Source: an uncultured Erysipelotrichaceae bacterium
GTDB lineage: Bacteria; Bacillota_I; Bacilli_A; Erysipelotrichales; Coprobacillaceae
Direction: 5' to 3'
NCBI GenBank assembly: GCA_951801965.1
Contig: CATOPA010000006.1
Coordinates: 1 to 33,768, forward strand
DNA: 33,768 nt
Part shown: one piece after another, positions 16,408-25,458 of the stretch
How the letters are laid out: the number at the start of each line of letters is the position of its first letter
How positions within the stretch are numbered: position 1 is the stretch's first letter
Position numbers and translations under genes: made by a program
The notes under the pieces: generated by a model
What the model was told of the DNA's origin: nothing
Seen by the model: only the letters and a program-made list of their open reading frames with translations
Databases searched by the model: none

Positions 16408-17880
16408 ATGTACAATCAATCTATTCACAACATCAAACTTGCTATTATTCCTTTAGATGGTATCATCTTGGATCTCAATAGATTTAGATATAATTACTAT
16501 CATCATCTATGTGAATCAAAGAAAGTTCCTTTAGAGAAAAGAGATTTTTATTTACAGCTTTCTAATATGTATGATATGTATAATAATCTTCCTTTAAGTC
16601 ATGCTATGGATGTTGGTCCATTTAATGCACGAGTTGAAAGAGAACTTTTTCAATATTTAAGTTATAAAGGAGTTCAAGTAAAAGAAGGATGTTTAGAACT
16701 TATTGAATATTTTCATCAAAAAGATATTCCTATTGCAATTATTTCTACACATAGAACAAAAGATGCTGTTGAATACTTAAAACTAGCAAACCTTTATCAT
16801 CAAGTTCACTATATTATTGGAAGTGATACTATGAGTTTTCCACTTCCATCAACACAAATATTAGAAACGATTACTCAACATTTTTCTGTTGCTAATGAAG
16901 AGGTTCTTGTTTTATCACCATTCCTCTCTCTTAATAAAGCTGCATATCAGCTACATATGAATATTATTTATTGTGAAGATCTTGTTTCAGCCCAAGAGGA
17001 AGAAATACAGACATCCTTCAAAGTTGTTGACAATCTCTATGATGCCTTAAATATAATTATTTTTGATAAATATGAGGATGCTGAACTTTACTCACCTATA
17101 CTTGGAATGAACTCAGATATGAGTCAAGAAGAACTTGATGATATCAAAGATAAGCTTGAATCAACTTATTATGGTGATGAAAAAATATTAGATCTTGTTG
17201 AAAAAACATATTCTTACCATATATCACAACTGACTGATTCACAAAATGAAAAGAAAAAAACAAATGTTCAAGCAAAAAAATTTCGTTTTAGTGATGAAAT
17301 GACAAATGAATTTTTACTTACAAGAAGTGAACTTAAAGAAGAACAAGCTTCTTCTCAAAGTACATATGTTCCTCATTTGAATCAAAAAGACGAAATTGAA
17401 TTAACACAATTACTTAAACAAATCAATCAGGAAAAACCTAAAAGTAAAACAAAAGAAGTCATAAAAAAAGAAGAAACTTTCAGTACAGATGAAAAAGAAT
17501 TATCATCAAAATTATCTATACTGATGAATTTTGTTTATATTTCTTCACTTTCTTTTATTAGTATTTTTTGTGGACTTGTTTTTTATGTTGCGTTTATTCA
17601 TTCATTTCAAAATGATTCTGGTATTTTTAGAATAATAAAGCTTCTTTTTTCATTATATTATGGAATCATTGAAACACTTTTTAAGTTTATTTTCAATTGC
17701 TTACACGCAATTATTCCTATGATTCCTAATTATAATAGCTATGCTCTTCATAACACAATGTTCTCTCATGATGGTATAGTCTTATTAAATATATTCTTAT
17801 TTCAAATCTTTATGACTTTATTAATAAAATTAATCATTGACTTGATAAGGGGTTCAAAAGATGAAAACATTCATAAATAA
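16408..17880 (+). CDS. HAD-like domain protein with C-terminal transmembrane module
   Basis: N-terminal HAD-like fold (IKLAIIPLDGIILDLN...CLELIEYFHQKDIPIAIISTHRTKDAVEYLKLANLYHQVHYIIGSD) and two or more C-terminal hydrophobic segments. Track start 16390 is TTG; SD AAAGGAG precedes ATG 16408. Confidence 0.72.
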   Translation: MYNQSIHNIKLAIIPLDGIILDLNRFRYNYYHHLCESKKVPLEKRDFYLQLSNMYDMYNNLPLSHAMDVGPFNARVERELFQYLSYKGVQVKEGCLELIEYFHQKDIPIAIISTHRTKDAVEYLKLANLYHQVHYIIGSDTMSFPLPSTQILETITQHFSVANEEVLVLSPFLSLNKAAYQLHMNIIYCEDLVSAQEEEIQTSFKVVDNLYDALNIIIFDKYEDAELYSPILGMNSDMSQEELDDIKDKLESTYYGDEKILDLVEKTYSYHISQLTDSQNEKKKTNVQAKKFRFSDEMTNEFLLTRSELKEEQASSQSTYVPHLNQKDEIELTQLLKQINQEKPKSKTKEVIKKEETFSTDEKELSSKLSILMNFVYISSLSFISIFCGLVFYVAFIHSFQNDSGIFRIIKLLFSLYYGIIETLFKFIFNCLHAIIPMIPNYNSYALHNTMFSHDGIVLLNIFLFQIFMTLLIKLIIDLIRGSKDENIHK

Positions 17881-18382
17881 AATTATTTCAAAAGATAAAA
17901 GTTTTGCCTTTTATTTAACTCAGTTTTATCACCATCATGCTCTTAACGAAATCATGAAGTTGATTAGTGCTTGTGGAGATTTTGGAATGAGTTGGCTAAT
18001 CATTATATTAATAACCAATATGATAGACTCCACAAGAAATATGTCTATTAAAATGCTTATTGCTTTAATTGTAGCAACTCTCATAGGTCAAGTGACAATT
18101 AAATCTCTTGTAAGAAGAAAAAGACCATGTCATTTATATCCAGATATCCCATTATTAATTCCTATGCCTAATGATTTATCTTTTCCATCTGGACATACAA
18201 CTTCTTCTTTTGCTTGTAGTACTGTCATATTGTTTTATTATCCACTGTTTGGTATTATTGGATACATCTATGCTATTTTAACTGCTTTTTCACGTCTCTA
18301 TCTATTTGTTCATTATATAAGCGATGTGCTTTTTGGTGCCTTTCTTGGTATATGTATTGGAGTTATTGTTTGTCTCATATAA
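17861..18382 (+). CDS. Phosphatase PAP2 family membrane protein
   Basis: KSLVRRKRP (KX6RP), PSGHT, SRLYLFVHYISD (SRX5HX3D) motifs; overlaps the HAD-like gene by 20 nt. Confidence 0.92.
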   Translation: MKTFINKIISKDKSFAFYLTQFYHHHALNEIMKLISACGDFGMSWLIIILITNMIDSTRNMSIKMLIALIVATLIGQVTIKSLVRRKRPCHLYPDIPLLIPMPNDLSFPSGHTTSSFACSTVILFYYPLFGIIGYIYAILTAFSRLYLFVHYISDVLFGAFLGICIGVIVCLI

Positions 18383-18384
18383 TA

Positions 18385-18437
18385 AAAAAACAATGATTAG
18401 TCATCTGACACAAAATCAGATTAAATATAACCATTGC
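18385..18437. terminator. Convergent bidirectional terminator
   Basis: Long imperfect hairpin ACAATGATTA...ATCTGA/TCAGAT...TAACCATTGC flanked by A/T runs between convergent genes. Confidence 0.6.
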
Positions 18438-18441
18438 CTTT

Positions 18442-19173
18442 TTATAATAAAATCATCAACATAGAAATCAAGTTATTCATAGAATGTGTTAAAATTGGAA
18501 CAAAAATATTGTTCTTTTTTTCATATAAATAACTCAAAACCCCTCCCATAAAGAAGTATGAAAAAATCTGAATCCATTCACTTAGATTTCCAGATAATAC
18601 TGCACTCATGACATGAATAAATCCAAAAATAAAAGCAGAAACAAAATGTGCAATCTTTGGATTCCATTCATATAACCATCCAAAAACCATTCCTCTAAAA
18701 ATAAATTCCTCTAATAAAGGTGCTAAAACAACTGTCGTAAATACCATAATAGCAGGATGAGCCATTGTTATTGACACAACAAGCTGTTGATTCTCACTTG
18801 ATGCATTGCCTCCTAACATCAAAGTGATCATACCACCTACAATATTCACCCCATAAATTAACAATGTCCCAACAACACATCCATATAATAAATTTTCCTT
18901 TATATCTTTTTTAAAATCATTCCACTGATCTATAATCATTTTCTTCATAGTGAGACCAACAATAATTAACATACTCAAATCAACAATAAAATTCAAATAG
19001 CAATTGACTGTCGTATAATCTAATTGAAGTGAAAAAGTGATAATAAGAAACTTAATCATTGCACTCCCTATAATAGAAGAACAATAAAAATATAAAGGAA
19101 AAATAACCAATACAAGCATCCATTTGACTTGAGGAGGCACTTTACGTGTAAATACTTTAAACAAATGAATCAT
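18442..19173 (-). CDS. CPBP family intramembrane glutamic/metalloendopeptidase
   Basis: Polytopic protein with LAPLLEEFIFRGMVFGWL (EExxxR), FIFGFIHVMS and LTHSMNN motifs. Confidence 0.92.
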   Translation of the reverse strand: MIHLFKVFTRKVPPQVKWMLVLVIFPLYFYCSSIIGSAMIKFLIITFSLQLDYTTVNCYLNFIVDLSMLIIVGLTMKKMIIDQWNDFKKDIKENLLYGCVVGTLLIYGVNIVGGMITLMLGGNASSENQQLVVSITMAHPAIMVFTTVVLAPLLEEFIFRGMVFGWLYEWNPKIAHFVSAFIFGFIHVMSAVLSGNLSEWIQIFSYFFMGGVLSYLYEKKNNIFVPILTHSMNNLISMLMILL

Positions 19174-20014
19174 CCTTTCCTATATTTTGTATTTCATAAC
19201 GATAGTATGCTAATTCCTCAAAAAAGACAGCCTGAGAAACTTTGTATTGAGGATAAAATGTATATGCAGAGAAAACCACATAGACTATTGAAGCAATTAA
19301 ACTTCCTATTGATATAAAAGACAAAAGCCTTACGACAACCATCATAATAATCATTGAAAGAAAAATCCATCCAATAAAAGATAATTCTAATTTAATATAA
19401 TCCCAAACATGTCCTGACATTAAAGAAAATGATTCTTTCAGAGCTTTAATTCCACTGATACCATATTGTTCTTTTAAATATGGCATAGCAAAAACATATG
19501 TTGACATAAGAATATAAACCAATAAAACAATCAATACAATCACTAATAATAACATAATAAGTGAAGGTGTTGAAAAAATCAGTTGAACTAAATAGTTTGC
19601 TAAACTCGTAGTTGATGTAAAATAAGCTTGTAATACATAAGGTTTTAAGATGCTTCCAAATATACTAAACAAAATATATGTAGTAAGCATTGTTACACCA
19701 TAAACAACAACATTTGATACAAGATATGTAAAGAAAAGATCTTCTATCCTTTTCATTCCAACTGTTATATCATCATCACTTAACAAATGTGAATTATTTC
19801 TCACAACTTTTAATGTAGCAGTAACCATTCCATGATTCCATGTCATCAAAACGATTAGTAAGATCAAGCGAATCACTTGAGCTATCATATTTCCCTCTGA
19901 AAAAATATCAGGAATAAGAGAAACTAATAAAATAATGATAGTGATACGTATCATCTGTTGTTTACAATCTACAAGATTTTGATTTGCCCTTTCCTTGATA
20001 TGACGTATATTCAT
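19157..20014 (-). CDS. DUF975 family membrane protein
   Basis: MNIRHIKERANQNLVDCKQQMIRITIIILLVSLIPDIF; GMKRIEDLFFTYLVSN; PQYKVSQAVFFEELAYYRY. ATG 20014 chosen for SD AAAGGAGTG. Confidence 0.8.
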   Translation of the reverse strand: MNIRHIKERANQNLVDCKQQMIRITIIILLVSLIPDIFSEGNMIAQVIRLILLIVLMTWNHGMVTATLKVVRNNSHLLSDDDITVGMKRIEDLFFTYLVSNVVVYGVTMLTTYILFSIFGSILKPYVLQAYFTSTTSLANYLVQLIFSTPSLIMLLLVIVLIVLLVYILMSTYVFAMPYLKEQYGISGIKALKESFSLMSGHVWDYIKLELSFIGWIFLSMIIMMVVVRLLSFISIGSLIASIVYVVFSAYTFYPQYKVSQAVFFEELAYYRYEIQNIGKDDSFV

Positions 20015-20054
20015 ACAGTTCACTCCTTTAATAATCACTATTATATCACAACTC

Positions 20055-20387
20055 TTATTTGATGTCTAAACTTGTTTTGATGGCCTGGTTCACTCTTTCC
20101 ATCATAGATAATGATAGTTTTCCCAGTTTTTCATCTATTCTCTTTTTATCAATTGTACGAATTTGTTCTAATAAAATAACAGATTTTTTCTCTAAAAAGT
20201 CTGTTTCAATAATCACATGTGTTGGTAAATCATTCTTTGTCATTCGAGAAGAAATAGGTGCTACAATCACTGTTGTAGAATATTTGTTTCCTTTATTATT
20301 TTGTAAAATAACAACTGGTCTATATCCTCCCTGTTCACTACCTACGACTGGAGACAAGTCAGCATAATATATTTCTCCCCTATTCAT
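20055..20387 (-). CDS. Type II toxin-antitoxin system PemK/MazF family toxin
   Basis: [61 protein letters not shown]; start moved to ATG 20387 with SD AGGAGG. Confidence 0.93.
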   Translation of the reverse strand: MNRGEIYYADLSPVVGSEQGGYRPVVILQNNKGNKYSTTVIVAPISSRMTKNDLPTHVIIETDFLEKKSVILLEQIRTIDKKRIDEKLGKLSLSMMERVNQAIKTSLDIK

Positions 20388-20445
20388 AATCTTCCTCCTA
20401 TACCATTTAATAAAGCATATGAAAAAATTCAAAAGATTATGATAA

Positions 20446-20477
20446 AAAATCATTACATATCTATGTAATGATTTTTA
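20446..20477 (-). terminator. Terminator after cadherin-like protein gene
   Basis: AAAAATCATTACATAGATATGTAATGATTTTTTATC hairpin on minus strand. Confidence 0.7.
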
Positions 20478-20480
20478 GAT

Positions 20481-21737
20481 TTACTTTCTTTTCAATTGTA
20501 TATAAAGCCCTGTCATCATGATAAATCCAATACCTAGAATCATTGAAATAATAACAAAAGGATTCATTTGACTATCATCCGAAAGTTCAGCATATTTTTG
20601 TAATTGATGTTCTGTCATCTCATAAAGATAAATATTCTTTTCACCTTTTTCATTCATAAGATAAAGCTGAACATAATTTTTCATTTCATCATTCTGATAT
20701 GTCCATCCATCATATTCATTTTCTTCTATTTTCACTTTTCCCCATTGAAGTCCTTCTCTTTGCTCCATTTCCTTATCTACTGGAATAATAACAAAACGAC
20801 GTTCATCTATAAAGGCTTCTTTATACATATAAAGGACTTTTCCCTCATTTACAACATAGAAGTTTTTTTGATCATTTTCATCCTGCATATAACAAACTGT
20901 TAGTTTCAATTGTTCATTTGTCCAAGCAATAACGTCTGCATCATTGATTTGTGTTGTTGTTTTGTTAAATCCCTGGGGTCCATTAACATCCTCTAAATTT
21001 CTGACAATACCTAATTGCTGATTTTGAAAAGTTGTAAATATCAAGGGCTTTTCATCTACATAAACTAAAAGTGTATAATTCCTTACGCTACCATTTTCAG
21101 CAGTACACTGAACAACAAATGTATTTTTCCCTGCTTTAACACTTTTTTCTCCTGTTCCTTCAACACTCGCTTTTGCATCTTTTGCTTTTGCTTGAATATG
21201 GATTTGTGATTGATCAGCAGGAAGCTTGATAGTATATTGAGTTGTTTTTTCTTGAAATGATGGCTGCAATTTCCCTTCTGAAATTTCTAAAGAAACTAAT
21301 GTATTTTCCTGAGAACGAAGATCTTCTACTGACGAAGAAGGTTTTGAAGATGGGGAAGCTGAACTTTTATTGATAACATTGACTTTTATTGTTTGTGAGT
21401 AAGGAATATCTTGTGTTGTTCCAGAATATGAAGCATAAGTTCCTGAAATACTAACACTGCAAACACCAACTTTATTTGGTGTAATAGTAAAAGTTGCTGT
21501 TGCGTTTCCTAAAGCATCCACATCTTTTGCGCCTCCACTTACGCGACCATTTTGTGCAGAAACAAAAACTGTTGCATAACAGTCATTCGCTTTCACTGTT
21601 ACTTTGAATGAAGAACCTATTGTCACTGTCTTTGCATCAGCATGAATACTGACGCCTGCTGCAAAAACATCACAATAAAATAAATTTAAACAAAATAGAA
21701 ATGTGAATAATCCCATTATCACTTTTTTCATATACAT
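20481..21737 (-). CDS. Secreted, C-terminally membrane-anchored protein with Ig-like and cadherin-like beta-sandwich domains
   Basis: Signal peptide (KKVIMGLFTFLFCLNLFYCDVFAA), Ig-like N-domain, cadherin-like domain (LVSLEISEGKLQPSFQEKTTQYTIKLPADQSQIHIQAKAKDAKASVEGTGEKSVKAGKNTFVVQCTAENGSVRNYTLLVYV), C-terminal TM (NPFVIISMILGIGFIMMTGLYIQLKRK). Confidence 0.82.
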   Translation of the reverse strand: MYMKKVIMGLFTFLFCLNLFYCDVFAAGVSIHADAKTVTIGSSFKVTVKANDCYATVFVSAQNGRVSGGAKDVDALGNATATFTITPNKVGVCSVSISGTYASYSGTTQDIPYSQTIKVNVINKSSASPSSKPSSSVEDLRSQENTLVSLEISEGKLQPSFQEKTTQYTIKLPADQSQIHIQAKAKDAKASVEGTGEKSVKAGKNTFVVQCTAENGSVRNYTLLVYVDEKPLIFTTFQNQQLGIVRNLEDVNGPQGFNKTTTQINDADVIAWTNEQLKLTVCYMQDENDQKNFYVVNEGKVLYMYKEAFIDERRFVIIPVDKEMEQREGLQWGKVKIEENEYDGWTYQNDEMKNYVQLYLMNEKGEKNIYLYEMTEHQLQKYAELSDDSQMNPFVIISMILGIGFIMMTGLYIQLKRK

Positions 21738-21747
21738 TTCCCCTCTC

Positions 21748-22989
21748 TTAATTGATTTGATATGTTCCTAGAATATGTCTTCTTGCAAGAACATAATCCG
21801 CTGGCGTAATTTTTCCATCACCATTGATATCAGCACACCATTTCCCATTTCCTTTTAAATGATAAGTATTTAAGATTTGTCTTCGTATCAAAACATAATC
21901 GGCTGGCGTCACTTTTCCATCACCATTAATATCTCCTTTCACAAAAGCATGAATGAAAGATGTTTGATATTGAATACTTATATGAGAACCATCACAGCTT
22001 AAAACAACTGTTCCCAAATCTTTTGTTGTATATATATCACTCATTGATAAATCATTTTTTACTTTATTTGTAGGAATTGTTACTGAGGTATTGTTTGTTC
22101 CACATGAAATAAGACTTAAAACAGGTTGCACTTGATTAAAAAACGCATAGTTTCCTGAATGCTCCCAAACTTGAAAATCATTATTTGTATGTCCATGATG
22201 TGGAATTTTCAAAACATTGATATTTGAAAGAAGCTGAGGATAGTTTTCAATCAATTGTCTTTGTCCTGTGACTTGAATATCACCAGTAAAAAGGAATGAA
22301 CGTTCACCATAATCTAAACGAATGACTAATGAACTGTTATTCGTTTCATCACCATCACCACTGATTGTGGAATAATCCTTTGTTTGATCACTAAGTATTG
22401 TTACTTTTGCCTGCCCTAGACGAAATGTATCATTTTGTTGAGGAATTTCTAAGCCTGTTGCTGTTTTTCCTAACTTCACATTATCATCCACCAGCATCTT
22501 AAAATATTTATAATAAGATGTATGATATTCTCTTCCATTATAATAAACATGCTGATATGTGTATTTATTGATAACTTGTAATAGTCCTCCAAGATGATCA
22601 AAATGAGGATGAGTGGAAACAATATAATCAATATTTTTTACACCCAAACGATCTAAATATTGAGTCACATCACTATTATTATACTTTGTTAACAACTCTC
22701 TAAAGTCTTGTAAAAAATGGGAATGGCTTTCTTGAAGAGGTGCTTGTTTATCATGATGTATTTGATGTTCAAGCGGTGTTCTTGTTGTGATATCATCACT
22801 TTTATCTGATTGACTTAAAAAACCACCATCAATAAGCATAGTTTCTCCATCTGCTTCTATATAAATAGCATCTCCACTACCTACATCTATATAATGTATT
22901 TTCAAACCACTATTGGCATAAGACTCATAAAAACCAAAACAATAAAAACAAAGAAAAAAGCATAAAACAATAACTATCCCCTTTTTCAT
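21748..22989 (-). CDS. Secreted MBL-fold (ComEC-like) metallohydrolase with C-terminal type I dockerin
   Basis: Signal peptide; VSTHPHFDHLGGL and IPHHGHTNND MBL motifs; two dockerin repeats GDINGDGKVTPADYVLIRRQIL and ADINGDGKITPADYVLARRHILG. Start ATG 22989 preferred (SD GAGGGGG). Confidence 0.92.
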   Translation of the reverse strand: MKKGIVIVLCFFLCFYCFGFYESYANSGLKIHYIDVGSGDAIYIEADGETMLIDGGFLSQSDKSDDITTRTPLEHQIHHDKQAPLQESHSHFLQDFRELLTKYNNSDVTQYLDRLGVKNIDYIVSTHPHFDHLGGLLQVINKYTYQHVYYNGREYHTSYYKYFKMLVDDNVKLGKTATGLEIPQQNDTFRLGQAKVTILSDQTKDYSTISGDGDETNNSSLVIRLDYGERSFLFTGDIQVTGQRQLIENYPQLLSNINVLKIPHHGHTNNDFQVWEHSGNYAFFNQVQPVLSLISCGTNNTSVTIPTNKVKNDLSMSDIYTTKDLGTVVLSCDGSHISIQYQTSFIHAFVKGDINGDGKVTPADYVLIRRQILNTYHLKGNGKWCADINGDGKITPADYVLARRHILGTYQIN

Positions 22990-23016
22990 AGAAATCCCCC
23001 TCTTTCTTGAGCATCC

Positions 23017-23045
23017 ATTATAACATGCTTTGATATGAAAATCAA
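23017..23045 (-). promoter_or_regulatory. Sigma-A-like promoter for MBL-dockerin / cadherin-like pair
   Basis: Minus strand TTGATT - 17 nt - TATAAT. Confidence 0.7.
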
Positions 23046-23061
23046 AAAAACACAAAATATG

Positions 23062-24150
23062 CTAATTCTGTGTTTCTAAAAATTCAATAACTCTTTTTGT
23101 ACTTTGACCATCCTGATAATCAAAGAAACAGTTTTTCATATTTCTCATATTTTCTTGATCAAATTGATTATTTTGAATATGACTAATAATCTCTTCTTCT
23201 TTATAACAAACAGGATACTTTAATTGACAAATATCTACAAAAACACCGATCTCAGTATTGTATTCATGATAATCAGGAATGAAAAATAACAATGGTTTTT
23301 CTAAAATCATAAAATCAAAAACAACTGAAGAATAATCCGAAATCAAATAATCACATATACTAAACAAAGCATGAGTATCTTCATGATTCATATTCATAAC
23401 CTGTGGATGAGATTGTAATTGGTAGTTTCCTAACAGAGGATGATATTTATAAAGTATGACATATTCACCTCCTAATGATTCTACAATTTTTTTAGCATCA
23501 AAAGAAACAGCAGTCATTCCTTTATATATGTTTCCTCTAAATGTAGGAGCATATAAAACAATCTTTTTATTTTTTAATTGAGGATATTTTGAATAAAGAT
23601 ACTTTTTGTTTTGTTCAACTTGCTGATGATCAAACAATTCATCAGTTCTTGGCATACCAATAGGTAAAACATGGTCTTTTGAAACACCAAAGGCTTGACT
23701 ATAAGGTTCTTTCCAATAAGAAGATGTAGAAAGAACATAGTCATAATTAGCTATAGGATACTTCCTTTCAATAACGTTCCCAAATTTTTTTACAGCTCCA
23801 CAAGCGTGCCAAACTCGTAAAACAATAACACCTTTTCTTTTAAAATTTGAAACAACATAATTATTATCATGTAAAATAATAATATGAGATGTATAAACAT
23901 AATAGAGTTGCTTCATACAATTTAAAAAATATAAAAATTGACCCCAAAGATTTTTTTGATAATGAATCAAACATAATCGTACATCATATTTTTCCTTATC
24001 TAATTGATTATAAATAAGTAGAAAGTCTGAACTCAATTGATGAGATTCTAATGAAATCAATGTTATTCTCTTCTTTTTTATTTTAAGTAAAGATAAAAAT
24101 ATTCTTTCAATCTTTAATACTATATTTAAAATGAGCTTTTGTATACCCAT
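23062..24150 (-). CDS. CDP-glycerol glycerophosphotransferase family protein
   Basis: VLRVWHACGAVKKFG, VLPIGMPRTDELFD, VLYAPTFRG, YKYHPLLG, CDYLISDYSSVVFDFMILEKPLLFFIPDYHEY. Confidence 0.92.
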   Translation of the reverse strand: MGIQKLILNIVLKIERIFLSLLKIKKKRITLISLESHQLSSDFLLIYNQLDKEKYDVRLCLIHYQKNLWGQFLYFLNCMKQLYYVYTSHIIILHDNNYVVSNFKRKGVIVLRVWHACGAVKKFGNVIERKYPIANYDYVLSTSSYWKEPYSQAFGVSKDHVLPIGMPRTDELFDHQQVEQNKKYLYSKYPQLKNKKIVLYAPTFRGNIYKGMTAVSFDAKKIVESLGGEYVILYKYHPLLGNYQLQSHPQVMNMNHEDTHALFSICDYLISDYSSVVFDFMILEKPLLFFIPDYHEYNTEIGVFVDICQLKYPVCYKEEEIISHIQNNQFDQENMRNMKNCFFDYQDGQSTKRVIEFLETQN

Positions 24151-24171
24151 AAAATCTCCTTCTTTATCATA

Positions 24172-25374
24172 TTATTCATGAAAAACAATATCAATAACCT
24201 TTTGTGCACAATGTCCATCTTGTTCAGAATTAAATCTATCATTAAAAGTTTCTAAATAAGAATAATCATAAATTCTTTCTTTAATATCTTTTAACATAAG
24301 ACTTTCATCTTCATAAATCTTTCCAGGCAATTCTTTATAAATATCTAAATAAAAACCTCTTAATTCTCCTTTATATTCTTCTAAATCATACATATAAAAG
24401 TAAATAGGTCTATTTAAAACAGCATAATCAAAGAATACACTTGAATAATCTGTAATTAAAATATCACTTAATACATAAAGTTCATTAATTTCAGCACTGG
24501 CTGGTATTGAATATAAGAATCCATCTAATGAATGATCATTTTCATATTTATTGATAATTAAGTAATGTGGTTTAAAAACAACAATATAATCATCACCTAA
24601 TAATTCTCTCCATTTTTCAAAATCAGCTTTTAATTCAAATGTATATCCACTTGCAACATATGAATTATCTCTCCAAGTTGGAGCATATAAAACAATCTTT
24701 TTGTCTAATGGTAAATTAAATTTCTTTTTTAGTTCAATGACTTCTTCTTTTGAAGCATTCGTAATAAAGTCATTTCTTGGATAACCAGTTTCAATTAATC
24801 TATCTCTATCAATTTGAAAAGATGTTTGAAATACTTCTGTACAAAACTTATTTGGTGAAATCATGTAATTATATCTTTCTACATCAACATCATAAGAATA
24901 ACACATTTGTTCAAATGAAACTCCTGAACGATAAAAAGTCGTATCTTCACTTGCTTGAATATCATGTGCTAATCTTTTTAAAGGTGTACCATGCCAAGTC
25001 TGCAAATAAACTTGCTTTGGTTTTTTACATATATATAATGGCATCTTACAATTAATCACCCAATACTTTGCTTTTGATAAATAATAAAAGTATGGAAAAC
25101 TAAAATATTCTTTAATCTCAGCGCCAGGTATTTCTAGATTCTTTGTTTTATGATCTTTAATAAACCAAATAAATCTATAATCTTTAAATCTGTCATCTTT
25201 TCTCATTTGTTCATAGATTGCTCTTGGATTATCAGAATACCCCCTTCCATGAAATGATATAAAGATAACCAAACGCTCATCAACTGATACAAGTTTGTAT
25301 GTCAATCTATAAAGTATTCTTATCACTTTCCCTGCAATTTTCTTAATAATACGTAAAATATACATTATATTCAC
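24172..25374 (-). CDS. CDP-glycerol glycerophosphotransferase family protein (TagF/TagB-like)
   Basis: YLQTWHGTPLKRLAHDIQ, ETGYPRNDFI, VLYAPTWRDN, FKPHYLI, SDILITDYSSVFFDYAVLNRPIYFYMYDLEEY. Confidence 0.94.
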   Translation of the reverse strand: MNIMYILRIIKKIAGKVIRILYRLTYKLVSVDERLVIFISFHGRGYSDNPRAIYEQMRKDDRFKDYRFIWFIKDHKTKNLEIPGAEIKEYFSFPYFYYLSKAKYWVINCKMPLYICKKPKQVYLQTWHGTPLKRLAHDIQASEDTTFYRSGVSFEQMCYSYDVDVERYNYMISPNKFCTEVFQTSFQIDRDRLIETGYPRNDFITNASKEEVIELKKKFNLPLDKKIVLYAPTWRDNSYVASGYTFELKADFEKWRELLGDDYIVVFKPHYLIINKYENDHSLDGFLYSIPASAEINELYVLSDILITDYSSVFFDYAVLNRPIYFYMYDLEEYKGELRGFYLDIYKELPGKIYEDESLMLKDIKERIYDYSYLETFNDRFNSEQDGHCAQKVIDIVFHE

Positions 25375-25385
25375 CTCAAGTCATG

Positions 25386-25414
25386 ATTATGTCATTTTTA
25401 TTGATAATATGCAA
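25386..25414 (-). promoter_or_regulatory. Internal sigma-A-like promoter for the two downstream glycerophosphotransferase genes
   Basis: Minus strand TTGCAT - 17 nt - CATAAT. Confidence 0.5.
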
Positions 25415-25458
25415 CTCTTTTTAACAAAAATAGCCCTTCATACCCTCAATAAAATCAC

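Noticed and set aside
20059-20367. 102-aa plus-strand ORF opposite MazF, considered as a possible antitoxin
   Set aside because: Perfect antisense to the conserved mazF coding sequence, no SD or DNA-binding motif; no evidence for an encoded antitoxin.
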